From positions 1-64,000 of the forward strand of contig NZ_BMUE01000020.1 of assembly GCF_014650035.1 (NCBI RefSeq): a DNA stretch of 64,000 nucleotides, in the 5' to 3' direction. This DNA is from Streptomyces lucensis JCM 4490 (GTDB lineage Bacteria > Actinomycetota > Actinomycetes > Streptomycetales > Streptomycetaceae). The notes under the pieces are model-generated. The model saw only the letters and a program-made list of their open reading frames with translations. It was not told the DNA's origin and did no database searches. A program made the translations under genes and the position numbers. This document shows positions 20,143 through 27,878 of the stretch, piece after piece (the stretch's first letter is position 1; each line of letters opens with the position of its first letter).

Positions 20143-21375
20143 TCAGCCCTCCAGCCGGACCGGGATCTCCTGCCAGCCGTGCGCGATGAACGACGACACC
20201 TGCCGCAGCTCACCGGCGTCGACCGCCAGCCGGAGCCCCGGAAAACGGGAGAACAGCGCGGGCAGCGCCGTCAGCGCCTCCAGCCGGGCCAGCGGAGCGC
20301 CGATGCAGCGGTGCACCCCGATCCCGAACGCCAGGTGGTCCTCCGCGTCGCGCGCCGCGTCGAACACCGCCGCGTCCGGGCCGTAGTGGGCGGGGTCCAG
20401 TCCCGCGGCAGCGTACGTCGTGATGATCGCGTCCCCGGCCGGGATCGCGACGCCGGCCACCTTCAGCTCGTCGACCGCGAACCGCAGTGGCAGCGCGGCG
20501 ATGGACGGATGCACCCGCAGTGTCTCGTCGACCACCCCGTCCCAGCCGACCGTCCCGGAGCGCACGGCCGCCAGCTGCGCCGGGTCGGTCAGCAGCGCGA
20601 CCACCGCGTTGCCGATGAGATTGACGGTGGTCTCGAACCCGGCGCCCACCACCAGCAGCAGCGTGTGCAGCAGTTCCTGGTCGGAGAGCCGGCCGCCGTC
20701 GTCGTCCCGGACCCGGATCAGCTCCGTGGTGATGTCGTCACCGGGCCGCGCCCGCCGGTACTCGATCAGCGCGCCCAGCACCGAGCCGATCCGCTGCTGC
20801 GCGGACGCCGCCCGCTCGGGACTCATGTCGGAGGTGTCCATGAGGTCGGCGATGAGCTGTCCCGCGTCGGGCCGCAACTCCTCCGGCACGCCGAGCAGTT
20901 CGCAGATCATCCGCATCGGCAGCGGGTGTGCGAGCCCGGCCCGCAGGTCCACGGCACGGCCGTCCGCGGCCTCGTCCGCCAGCGCGTCGAGCAGTTCGGC
21001 CGTCAGGGCCGCCACGCGCGGCCGCATCGCCTCCGTGCGCCGGTGCGTGAAGCTCGGCGCCACCAGTTTGCGCAGCCGGGTGTGGTCGGCGCCGTAGGTG
21101 GAGAGCATGCTGACCACGCCCACCCAGTTCGCCATCCAGGCCCAGGTCGGGTGCCGGTCCAGCTCCGGCCATAGCCGCCAGTGCAGGCGGGCGTCCTTGC
21201 TGACGCGGGGATCGAGGATCAGGTCCTTGAGCGTGCCGTAGTCGGTGGGCGCCCAGGCGGGGATGCCGCCCGGCAGCTCGACCGGCACCACGGGGCCGAG
21301 GGCACGCAGCCGGGCGCACTCCGCGACGATGTCGGTGCCGAAGGGGTCGAGGGCGATGCGGTCGGTGACGGTCAC
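20143..21375 (-). CDS. Cytochrome P450
   Basis: A 410-residue soluble bacterial class I P450. The heme-thiolate loop is FGIGVHRCIGAPLARLE, the K-helix is ETLR (DETLRVHP), and the I-helix oxygen-activation motif is GAGFETT, with Glu-Thr where Asp-Thr is also common. The N-terminal part (GIPAWAPTDYGTLKDLILDPRVSKDARLHW, read in pieces) matches CYP105/107-like monooxygenases. The GTG at 21375 with GGAG upstream was preferred to 21450. No ferredoxin, reductase or biosynthetic cluster is adjacent, so substrate and redox partner are unknown. Confidence 0.93.
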   Translation of the reverse strand: MTVTDRIALDPFGTDIVAECARLRALGPVVPVELPGGIPAWAPTDYGTLKDLILDPRVSKDARLHWRLWPELDRHPTWAWMANWVGVVSMLSTYGADHTRLRKLVAPSFTHRRTEAMRPRVAALTAELLDALADEAADGRAVDLRAGLAHPLPMRMICELLGVPEELRPDAGQLIADLMDTSDMSPERAASAQQRIGSVLGALIEYRRARPGDDITTELIRVRDDDGGRLSDQELLHTLLLVVGAGFETTVNLIGNAVVALLTDPAQLAAVRSGTVGWDGVVDETLRVHPSIAALPLRFAVDELKVAGVAIPAGDAIITTYAAAGLDPAHYGPDAAVFDAARDAEDHLAFGIGVHRCIGAPLARLEALTALPALFSRFPGLRLAVDAGELRQVSSFIAHGWQEIPVRLEG

Positions 21376-21459
21376 GACGGTCTCCAGACTGGTCGGCCTC
21401 TCGTGAGGCGGTCGCAGCCCAGTACACCGTCCGATCGGCCGCGGGCCCACGGCGTGGCC

Positions 21460-21487
21460 CGACTCGGCCGGGAAACTGGCCGAGTCG
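21460..21487 (-). terminator. Hairpin after the serine hydrolase gene
   Basis: CGACTCGGCC (21460-21469) pairs with GGCCGAGTCG (21478-21487) over an 8-base loop, starting 6 bp past the serine hydrolase stop on the minus strand. It also lies about 85 bp upstream of the P450 start, so it should insulate the two genes. Confidence 0.7.
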
Positions 21488-21492
21488 TTTCG

Positions 21493-22737
21493 TCACCGGG
21501 CCGCCGGCTGGGCGGGCAGGCCGAAGACGTGCCGCGGCGAGATGATCCGGGTGATCGCCTGGCCGAACAGGGTGCTGGGTTCCTGGCCGTCGTGGTCGAT
21601 GTCGGTGTTGAGGAGCACCACGAGGGTGGTCCGTGACGCCGGGAGGTAGACGGTCAGGCTCTCGTAGCCCGGCAGCGAGCCGTTGTGCCCGATCCATCCC
21701 TGGACGTCGAAGATGCCCAGCCCGTACCCGGCGCCGGGGATCGGCGTCGGCGGGGTGGTGAGCCGTTGCCTCTGCAGCGCCGGACTGATCATCCGCCTGC
21801 CGTCTGGGAACTGGCCGGTGGCGACCGCGCGCGCCCACACGTGCAGGTCGTCCAGGGTGGAGACGGCCGCGCCGGCCGCCCAGCCCCAGGACGGGTTCCA
21901 GCCGGCCGTCTCGGCGACCTTCCCGTCGGCCGTCTGGTCGGTGTAGCCCTGCGCGTGCGGCGTGGGGAACTCGGCGCCGGTCGGCAGGAACGTGTTCCTC
22001 ATCCCGGCCGGACCGGTGATGTGCTGCCTGAGGTAGTCCTGGAGGTGCCGGCCGCTCAGCCGCTCCACGACCAGGCCGAGCAGGATCAGGTTGGTGTTGG
22101 AGTAGTCGAACTTCCGCCCGGGCGGGAACAGCACCGGGTGCCTGAAGGAGTAGTCCAGCAACTGCTGCGGTGTGAAGGGGCGTTGCGGGTCGGACGTCAG
22201 GGCCTTGAAGAAGGCGTCGTCCTCGGAGTAGTTGAACAGGCCGCTGCGCATGCCGGCCAGCTCCCGCAGGGTGATCCGGTCGCCGTTCGGCACGCCGTCG
22301 ATGTACCTGCCGATCGGATCGTCCAGACCGGCCTTGCCCTCGCCCACCAGCTGCAGCAGCGCGGTCACGGTGAACGTCTTGGTCTCGCTGCCGATGCGCA
22401 TGTACAGGCCGGGCGCCATCGGCCGGCCGCTCGCCCTGTCGGCGACGCCGAACGAGCGGACGTAACCGTCCTGGCCCGGGGTCCAGATGCCGACGGTCAC
22501 CCCTGGCACGTTCGCCTCGCGCATCACTCGCCGGACCGACGCGTCGAGCCGGCTCGCCACCTCGGGGGTGAGGGCGCGGACCTCCGGCCCCGGGGGCGAG
22601 GGAGTGGGCGAGCCGGCGGCATACGCGGCCGGCGCGGAGGCGGCGGACACGGCCCCCGGGCCCAGCGGTGCCAGCAGCGTCCCCGCGGTCACGGCGAGTA
22701 CGACCCCCCTGCGCAGGCGAGCGGAAGGTGGCGACAT
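21493..22737 (-). CDS. Secreted serine hydrolase, beta-lactamase/DD-carboxypeptidase fold
   Basis: A 414-residue exported enzyme of the class C beta-lactamase/D-alanyl-D-alanine carboxypeptidase superfamily. Signal peptide: RRGVVLAVTAGTLLAPLG, cut near AAYAAG. Active-site motifs: SxxK in RIGSETKTFTV, YxN in FDYSNTN, and HxG in WIGHNGSLPG. It matches the R61-like DD-peptidase/esterase group; whether it acts on peptidoglycan or small esters is unclear. The ATG at 22737 has GGAG eight bases upstream. It is monocistronic, with a terminator at 21460. Confidence 0.9.
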   Translation of the reverse strand: MSPPSARLRRGVVLAVTAGTLLAPLGPGAVSAASAPAAYAAGSPTPSPPGPEVRALTPEVASRLDASVRRVMREANVPGVTVGIWTPGQDGYVRSFGVADRASGRPMAPGLYMRIGSETKTFTVTALLQLVGEGKAGLDDPIGRYIDGVPNGDRITLRELAGMRSGLFNYSEDDAFFKALTSDPQRPFTPQQLLDYSFRHPVLFPPGRKFDYSNTNLILLGLVVERLSGRHLQDYLRQHITGPAGMRNTFLPTGAEFPTPHAQGYTDQTADGKVAETAGWNPSWGWAAGAAVSTLDDLHVWARAVATGQFPDGRRMISPALQRQRLTTPPTPIPGAGYGLGIFDVQGWIGHNGSLPGYESLTVYLPASRTTLVVLLNTDIDHDGQEPSTLFGQAITRIISPRHVFGLPAQPAAR

Positions 22738-22842
22738 GGGCTGACTCCAAGCACGTGAGCACAGACCGCGCGGCGGACGGGACGTCGGAGCCCGGCCCCA
22801 CTCAGCATAGGAGCGCCGGTCCGGCCGTGCCCGCCGGACCGC

Positions 22843-22965
22843 CTCGGCAAGGCCATCGGCGGCGGCATCCCGGCTGGCGCCTACGGGCTGTCGGACGGGC
22901 TGGCCGAGCGGCTGCCGGCCCGCACCGACCTCGGCCTCGTCGACACGGGCGGCGTCGGCGGCACC
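22843..22965 (+). pseudogene. Fragment of a glutamate-1-semialdehyde aminotransferase-like gene
   Basis: The plus-strand frame reads LGKAIGGGIPAGAYGLSDGL, then AERL, then DLGLVDTGGVGGT. This is the PLP-lysine loop (GKxIGGGxPxGAYG) and the following VDTGG(V/I)GGT block of HemL-like class III aminotransferases. Only about 41 codons remain; the flanks are out of frame and no start exists. It is a relic of a deleted gene. Confidence 0.7.
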
Positions 22966-22972
22966 CGGCCCG

Positions 22973-23086
22973 AAGGCCCTGCTGGACTTCGTCGACGACG
23001 TGGTCCGCCCCCTGGAGGGCGTCCGGGACATCCAGTCCTTCCCGTACTTCGGCATCCACACCCACCGCTTCCTGTGGGACGTGGGC
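22973..23086 (+). pseudogene. Probable C-terminal fragment of an Lrp/AsnC-type regulator
   Basis: A frame shifted relative to the preceding fragment reads KALLDFVDDVVRPLEGVRDI, then QSFPYFGIHTHRFLWDVG. It matches the end of the Lrp ligand-binding domain in pattern (long helix, then PxxGV, then two beta strands). It is joined within 10 bp to the aminotransferase fragment, so a deletion probably fused the remains of two formerly neighbouring genes. Family assignment is tentative. Confidence 0.4.
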
Positions 23087-23120
23087 CGACCGGCGCGGCC
23101 GCCCCGCCGGCGCGGAACGG

Positions 23121-24227
23121 TCAGGCGACCGGCGGCCCGGGCGCCAGCACCAGCATCGTGGCGTCGTCCCGGACCTCGAAACGCAGCCGCGGCAGGTCCG
23201 CCCACACCGCGCCCGGCAGACCGGCGGACACCGTGCCGGTCAGGGCGGCCAGCCGTTCGGGCAGCGGATAGAAGGCGCCTGCCGCGTCCCGCGCCTCCCA
23301 GACGCCGTCGGAGGCGAGGAACAGCCGGTCACCGGGGCCGAGCGCCACGGTGACCTCCTTCGGCGGACCGACGCCGACCACCCCGAGTCCCAGCGGCGGG
23401 CCCGACGTCACGGCCACCTCCAGCGCCTCGCCCTCGCGCAACAGCACGGGCGCCGGATGACCGCAGGCCAGCACGCGCACCGAGCGCGCGTCGGCCGAGA
23501 ACTCCAGCAGCACCGCCGTGGCGAACAGCTCCGCGTGCCGCACGCCCCGCGAGTCCACCGCCAGCCTGCGGTCCATCCGCCCGGCGACCGACCCGAGATC
23601 GGGCTGGTCCAGTGCCGCCTCCCGGAACGCGCCGAGCAGCGACACCACCGTCGCGACCGCGGACAGTCCGTGCCCCTGCACGTCGCCCATCACCGCCCGT
23701 ACGCCGTCCGGCCCCTCCCGCACGTCGAAGAAGTCGCCGCCCACCAGCGTCCCGTCCTGCGCGGCCCGGTAGAAGCCCGTGCACCCGACGCGCCCCACGC
23801 GCTCCGGCAGCGGCGGCATGACGGCCCGTTGCACGGCCTCGCCGATCGCCCGCTCCGTGTGCAGCTGCGCGTCCCGGTGACTGCGCACGTAGGACACGAA
23901 CACACTCAGTACGGCCACGAACACGATGGTGAGCAGATCGGTGTTGCCGGGGCGGTCCAGATGGGTGGCCGGCAGGTGCAGCACCACGATCACCCCGAGG
24001 CCGAGGGCCGCGGTCGCCAGGGGACCGTACGACAGGACCGCCAGTGGCGGGATCGCGCCCAGCAGGAACCCCAGATCGCTCGCGTGCGGAGTGATCAGCG
24101 CGGCCCCGGTGACGGCCACCAGCAGCAGTACGGGCAGCACCCGCACCCACCACGGCGGCGGCGCGCCCCGCAGCCAGCCGCGATCCTCCCGCTGCCCGCG
24201 CGACACCAGGCCGCGCACCGATCGCAC
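23121..24227 (-). CDS. Membrane-anchored SpoIIE-type PP2C serine phosphatase
   Basis: A 368-residue protein. The N-terminal part has about four to five hydrophobic segments (residues ~25-115: VRVLPVLLLVAVTGAALITP; LGFLLGAIPPLAVLSY; AALGLGVIVVLHLP; LLTIVFVAVLSVFVSYV), then a linker helix and the phosphatase: QRAVMPPLPERVG, GGDFFDVREG (metal Asp), VMGDVQGHGLSA, LACGHPAPVLL, LFLASDGVWEARD. Such enzymes dephosphorylate anti-anti-sigma proteins or act as membrane sensors. The start is GTG at 24227. Its target is not encoded next to it. Confidence 0.9.
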   Translation of the reverse strand: MRSVRGLVSRGQREDRGWLRGAPPPWWVRVLPVLLLVAVTGAALITPHASDLGFLLGAIPPLAVLSYGPLATAALGLGVIVVLHLPATHLDRPGNTDLLTIVFVAVLSVFVSYVRSHRDAQLHTERAIGEAVQRAVMPPLPERVGRVGCTGFYRAAQDGTLVGGDFFDVREGPDGVRAVMGDVQGHGLSAVATVVSLLGAFREAALDQPDLGSVAGRMDRRLAVDSRGVRHAELFATAVLLEFSADARSVRVLACGHPAPVLLREGEALEVAVTSGPPLGLGVVGVGPPKEVTVALGPGDRLFLASDGVWEARDAAGAFYPLPERLAALTGTVSAGLPGAVWADLPRLRFEVRDDATMLVLAPGPPVA

Positions 24228-24415
24228 AGTCCCACGCTACGCCGCCCGCCCCGGCCGGGCCTCTCCCGGCCGGGCCGTCGGCAGAGGTCGTCAGGGCTGG
24301 GAGAGGAGGAGTGCGGCCGGAGCCGGGGGCCGGGGAAAAAGCGGTGGACACCCGCGCAGCCGGCCCCCTAGCCTCAAACCCGCACGCCCGAGACCGACGG
24401 AAGGAGGCGAGTGTC

Positions 24416-24472
24416 ATGGCCACTGTCATCCTGCGCTCCCCCCTCCCCGTCGCCCGGGTGTGCCACGCCTGA
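24416..24472 (+). CDS. 18-codon leader-like ORF before the GNAT gene
   Basis: ATG at 24416 with an ideal AAGGAGG eight bases upstream encodes MATVILRSPLPVARVCHA and a TGA at 24470. The downstream GNAT gene starts 38 bp after it. The Shine-Dalgarno is stronger than that of most genes here, which argues for real translation. A regulatory leader peptide (short, single Cys near the end) or a short bioactive peptide are both possible. It has no homologue I can name. Confidence 0.45.
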   Translation: MATVILRSPLPVARVCHA

Positions 24473-24510
24473 CCGGGAGCGCACCCAGCTGAACGCATCC
24501 CGGAGGATCC

Positions 24511-25419
24511 GTGACCGATCTGGTCATCCGCACGCTCGACGACAGCAGTGCACACCTTTTCCACACCATGCCCGACCCGCTGGGCTTCCGCGAGAAGCAC
24601 CGCCGGACCCGCTTCCGCCCCGACTGGCAGCGCATCGCCCTGCGCGGGGACCGCACCGTGGCCCGCGCCGCCTGGTGGGGCCGGCCCGAGGACACCGAGC
24701 CGCTGCTGATCAACTGGCTCGACGTCGCCGAGGGCGAGGAGGAGGCGGGCGCCGAACTCGTGCGGAGCGCGCCCTGGCATCCCGACGAGGTCGACCTCGA
24801 CCTGCCCAGCGGCTGGCGGGACGACCCGGGGCTGCGCGCCGCCGTGCGCACCCGTGACACCGCCGCCCGGAAGGCCGGCTACCGGCCGCTGGTGGAACGC
24901 TTCCTGTACCGCTGGACCGCGGACCTGGGCCTGCCGGAGCGGCCCGGACGCCTCGTGTTCGCACCCGAGCCCGACGACGCCGTCTTCCTCGGCCTGTTGC
25001 GCCGCATCCACTCCGTCACGCTGGACGCCCACGCCCGCCGGGCCATCGAGGAGGGCGGGGTCGACCAGGCCGCGCGGGAGGAACTCGACGTCTTCCACTG
25101 GATGCCGTCACCGCGTGACTGGTGGCAGATCGCCCGCACCCCCGGCGGCGAGCCGGTCGGCATCCACATCCCCGCCCACAACCCCTCCGGACCGTGCGTC
25201 GGCTTCGTCGGCGTCGTACCGGAGCAGCGCGGTCACGGGTACGCCTACGACCTCCTCGCCGAGTGCACCCACTTCCTGGCCGGACACGGCGCCGAGTTCA
25301 TCGCCGCCGCCACCGACCAGGCCAACTTCCCGATGGCCGCCCACTTCACCAGGGCCGGCTACCCGGTCGTACGGGAACGCGTCAACTACTGGGCCGACCG
25401 GGGTGCGGGCGCCCGGTGA
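24511..25419 (+). CDS. GNAT-family N-acetyltransferase
   Basis: A 302-residue protein whose C-terminal half is a GNAT domain: the acetyl-CoA pyrophosphate loop is VVPEQRGHGYAYDLLAECTHF (V-x-x-x-x-R-G-x-G-x-A type), followed by AATDQANFPMAAHFTRAGYP, the typical N-x-x-M-x-x-x-F-x-x-x-G-Y ending. The N-terminal half (WQRIALRGDRTVARAAWWG) is a degenerate second GNAT-like domain. It starts at GTG 24511 with GGAGGATCC upstream. Acceptor unknown. It may be co-transcribed with the 18-codon ORF just upstream. Confidence 0.85.
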   Translation: MTDLVIRTLDDSSAHLFHTMPDPLGFREKHRRTRFRPDWQRIALRGDRTVARAAWWGRPEDTEPLLINWLDVAEGEEEAGAELVRSAPWHPDEVDLDLPSGWRDDPGLRAAVRTRDTAARKAGYRPLVERFLYRWTADLGLPERPGRLVFAPEPDDAVFLGLLRRIHSVTLDAHARRAIEEGGVDQAAREELDVFHWMPSPRDWWQIARTPGGEPVGIHIPAHNPSGPCVGFVGVVPEQRGHGYAYDLLAECTHFLAGHGAEFIAAATDQANFPMAAHFTRAGYPVVRERVNYWADRGAGAR

Positions 25420-25476
25420 CGCGCTGACGCCCTGACTCGCCGACGGCGCGGTGATCGCCGGAGCGCGTCCGCCGGG

Positions 25477-26397
25477 TCAGGCCGCCGGGCCCGGCCCGGC
25501 GGCCTGGTCCCGGTCCGCGCCGCCCGTCAGCATGTCGTGCGCGCTCGCGAGGATCTCGGTGACGCGAAGGCCGAACGCGGCGTCGCAGGGGTGCGGGCGG
25601 CCCGTGCGGGCGGCCGCCACCAGGGCGTCGGCGGCGCGCGAGAGCGCGGGGACCGCTCCCTCGGAACTGCCCGGCAGGAGCGAGACCCCCGCCTCGCCCC
25701 GCAGTTCCACGTCGGCCCCGGCCGCCGCGGGCGGGGCCGTCAGGCTCAGCGTGAGGGTGCTCGACGCGCCGGTGGCGTGGTCGAGCACCAGGTGCACGGT
25801 GTCCGCGGGACCGTACGCGGCCGCCGCGACGTGCCGTACGTCGCCCAGCACCGGCAGCAGTACCGACAGGGCGTGCGGACCGACGTCCCACAGGGCGCCC
25901 TTCTCCCGCCGCCACGGGGAGGCCGCGAAGGGACTGTCGCCGGTGAACACCGCCCCCAGCCACTGTGCCCGGGCCGTGAACCAGCCCGCCACGGAGGCTT
26001 GTTCCTCGATCCAGGCCTCCGGCTCCTTCTGGAACCGGGCGGTGAAGAACACCACCGAGGCGACCTGGGCCCGCTCCACGGCGTCCACGACGGCCCGCGC
26101 CTCGGCCACCGACACCGCCAGCGGCTTGTCCAGCAGCAGGTGCCTGCCCGCCCGCGCCGCGCGTGCCGCCAGGTCGGCCTGCACGGACGGCGGCAGTGCC
26201 ACCGCCACCGCGTCCACGTCGGCCAGCAGCGCGTCCACGTCGCCGTAGGCGGCGACGCCGTACCGCTCCGCCAGCTCCGTGGCCGCCTCCGGCCGGCGCC
26301 CCCACACCCCGGTGAACCGCACGCCGGTGTGTCCGGCGAGCGCGGGAGCGTACGCCGTCCGGGCCCACGGGCCCGTGCCCAGCAGTCCGATGCGCAT
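25477..26397 (-). CDS. Gfo/Idh/MocA-family NAD(P)-dependent oxidoreductase, third gene of graspetide locus
   Basis: A 306-residue oxidoreductase. The N-terminal Rossmann fold starts MRIGLLGTGPWARTAYAPAL (GxGxWA), with DAVAVALPPSVQADLA and the catalytic-lysine motif LLLDKPLAVS (family EKP, here DKP). The C-terminal alpha/beta domain contains DVGPHALSVLLPVLGDV (family GxHxxD-like site). Members oxidise or reduce sugars, inositols and other cyclic alcohols. It begins 35 bp after the ATP-grasp gene on the same strand with a GGAGGAAGGA ribosome site, so it is probably in one transcript with the RiPP genes. A tailoring or supply role there is an inference. Confidence 0.88.
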   Translation of the reverse strand: MRIGLLGTGPWARTAYAPALAGHTGVRFTGVWGRRPEAATELAERYGVAAYGDVDALLADVDAVAVALPPSVQADLAARAARAGRHLLLDKPLAVSVAEARAVVDAVERAQVASVVFFTARFQKEPEAWIEEQASVAGWFTARAQWLGAVFTGDSPFAASPWRREKGALWDVGPHALSVLLPVLGDVRHVAAAAYGPADTVHLVLDHATGASSTLTLSLTAPPAAAGADVELRGEAGVSLLPGSSEGAVPALSRAADALVAAARTGRPHPCDAAFGLRVTEILASAHDMLTGGADRDQAAGPGPAA

Positions 26398-26432
26398 GTC
26401 GCGTTCCTTCCTCCGAGCCGTTCCCCGCACCC

Positions 26433-27416
26433 TCACGATGCCGCGCTCCGGTTGCCGTTCGCAGTCGATCGCTCCGAACTGCCCGGTTCGGCAAGCCACT
26501 TGGCGATGGTGGCCGCGATCGGCTGGCCGGTGTCCATCTCGACGAAGCCGAACTGGCCCGACTGGTTGCACTCCAGGAACCACCAGATCCCGTCGGCGTC
26601 CTCCGCGAAGTCGAACGCGCCGTAGGCCAGTTCGGCCTCCCGGAGGTAGCGCAGTACGCCCTCGGCGACGCGCGGGGGCACGTCCGCGGGCAGCCAGGGG
26701 GAGACCGAAGGGGCGAAGCGCACGTCCACGTCGTCGGGATGCGCGTCGGGGTCGGCGGGCTTGCGTGCGGCCAGCAGGGTGTCGCCGACGACGGTGAGCC
26801 GGATGTCGGCCCGCTTGGCGACCCGGCGCTGCAACAGCGTCGGACCGTAGGCGACCGCCGAGAAGTCCGTGTCCGGCGCGACGCGGCTGGTCGGCACCGC
26901 GCGCGGCGGCTCCTGCGGATGCGCACCGGAGACCGGCTTGACCACCAGGTCCGGGAAGCGCTCCGCGAACTCCCGCGCGGCCTGCGGGAACGTCGTGATC
27001 AGTGTGGCCGGCACCGGGAGTCCGCTGTGCTGGGCCAGGTGCAGCTGCCAGGGCTTGTGACGAGCGCGGCGGGCGGCGTCCGGATGGTTCATCCAGCGCG
27101 CGCCGGTGGACCGCAGCATGCCGTACAGCGCCTGCGACGACTCCTCCGTCAGCCAGGCGGACGGCTGGGCGGCACGGGCGGCCGCCGCTCCGGGCCTGCG
27201 CAGCCAGACGGAGCGCAGGCCGTTCATGCTCACCAGGCGTCCGCCGACGGACAGATGCCCGCGGCTGGAGCCCTGCACGTACTCGCCCGACAGCGCGACC
27301 CCGTTGGTCAGATCGGCGGGATCGAGCCGGACGACGGGCACGCCGGCCTCGCCGAGCCGGAGGACCACCATGTCCGCCGTCACGTCCTCTTCACTGGTCA
27401 GGATGAGCACGGTCAT
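26433..27416 (-). CDS. tgmB: ATP-grasp graspetide maturase (TgmB-like)
   Basis: A 327-residue ATP-grasp ligase of the MvdD/TgmB type that forms macrolactone or macrolactam links between Ser/Thr/Lys and Asp/Glu side chains of a precursor peptide. Seen: N-terminal VLILTSEEDVTADMVVLRL, TGARWMNHPDAARRARHKPWQ, the ATP-binding lysines in FPDLVVKPVSGAH, GPTLLQRRVAKRADIRLTVV, and the metal-binding WWFLECNQSGQFGF (E-x-N). The start at 27416 lies 17 bp after the precursor gene. The partner PIMT-like methyltransferase often found in tgm loci is absent; an oxidoreductase follows instead. Confidence 0.92.
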   Translation of the reverse strand: MTVLILTSEEDVTADMVVLRLGEAGVPVVRLDPADLTNGVALSGEYVQGSSRGHLSVGGRLVSMNGLRSVWLRRPGAAAARAAQPSAWLTEESSQALYGMLRSTGARWMNHPDAARRARHKPWQLHLAQHSGLPVPATLITTFPQAAREFAERFPDLVVKPVSGAHPQEPPRAVPTSRVAPDTDFSAVAYGPTLLQRRVAKRADIRLTVVGDTLLAARKPADPDAHPDDVDVRFAPSVSPWLPADVPPRVAEGVLRYLREAELAYGAFDFAEDADGIWWFLECNQSGQFGFVEMDTGQPIAATIAKWLAEPGSSERSTANGNRSAAS

Positions 27417-27433
27417 CGTTCGGGGCCCGCTGT

Positions 27434-27625
27434 TCAGTCGTCGAAGTGCGTCTTGGAACCGGCGGTCGACGTCGTGGTTCCGAGGGCTCGCAGGGTTGCG
27501 TGGTCGGTGGCGGCGATCCGCCCGTCCGGGAGGACGTTCAACTGCAGTCCGGAGTCGTACGCGTACGGAGTGGTGACGTCCAACTGCACTGCGGGCCGCG
27601 CGTAGTTGAGCGTGAACGGTTGCAT
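27434..27625 (-). CDS. tgmA: Graspetide precursor peptide (ATP-grasp-modified RiPP, TgmA-like)
   Basis: A 63-residue peptide. The leader MQPFTLNYARPAVQLD then VTTPYAYDSGLQLNVLPDGR is the conserved actinobacterial leader (PF-x-L-x-Y-x-RP, then P-Y-x-Y-D). The C-terminal core is ALGTTTSTAGSKTHFDD: hydroxyl donors T50-T52, S53, T54, S57 and T59, a possible amine donor K58, and carboxyl acceptors D62 and D63 at the very end. Up to two cross-links are therefore possible. AGGGAGAG precedes the ATG at 27625. It is encoded immediately upstream of its maturase. Confidence 0.92.
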   Translation of the reverse strand: MQPFTLNYARPAVQLDVTTPYAYDSGLQLNVLPDGRIAATDHATLRALGTTTSTAGSKTHFDD

Positions 27626-27878
27626 TGGTCTCTCCCTGATTAGGCTTTCACGTCCTTATACGAATCGAACGGGTGGTTGGTTTCCTTACTTTGCGTGACC
27701 ATGGTCCGCGGACCCGGCCCTGCGGGTGCCGCGTACACGGAAGCGGCGGAGCCCGGATGGCCCGGGGCGGGGCACTCCCGCGCCACCGCCGACGGCGGCC
27801 ACGCACCCCCGGGCGGACGGTGACGGAGTGTCGGAAATCACACCCGGCCGGGTGGGTGGTCCACGGGCCGGTGCCGGG
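27626..27878 (-). promoter_or_regulatory. Promoter and leader region of the graspetide operon
   Basis: About 250 bp between the fructosamine kinase gene and the precursor. The 70 bp nearest the precursor are much lower in GC than the rest of the window and contain GATTCGTATAAGG on the minus strand, a reasonable -10 (TATAAG) candidate about 30 bp before the start codon. No clear -35 was seen. Expect a transcript start near 27645. Confidence 0.4.
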
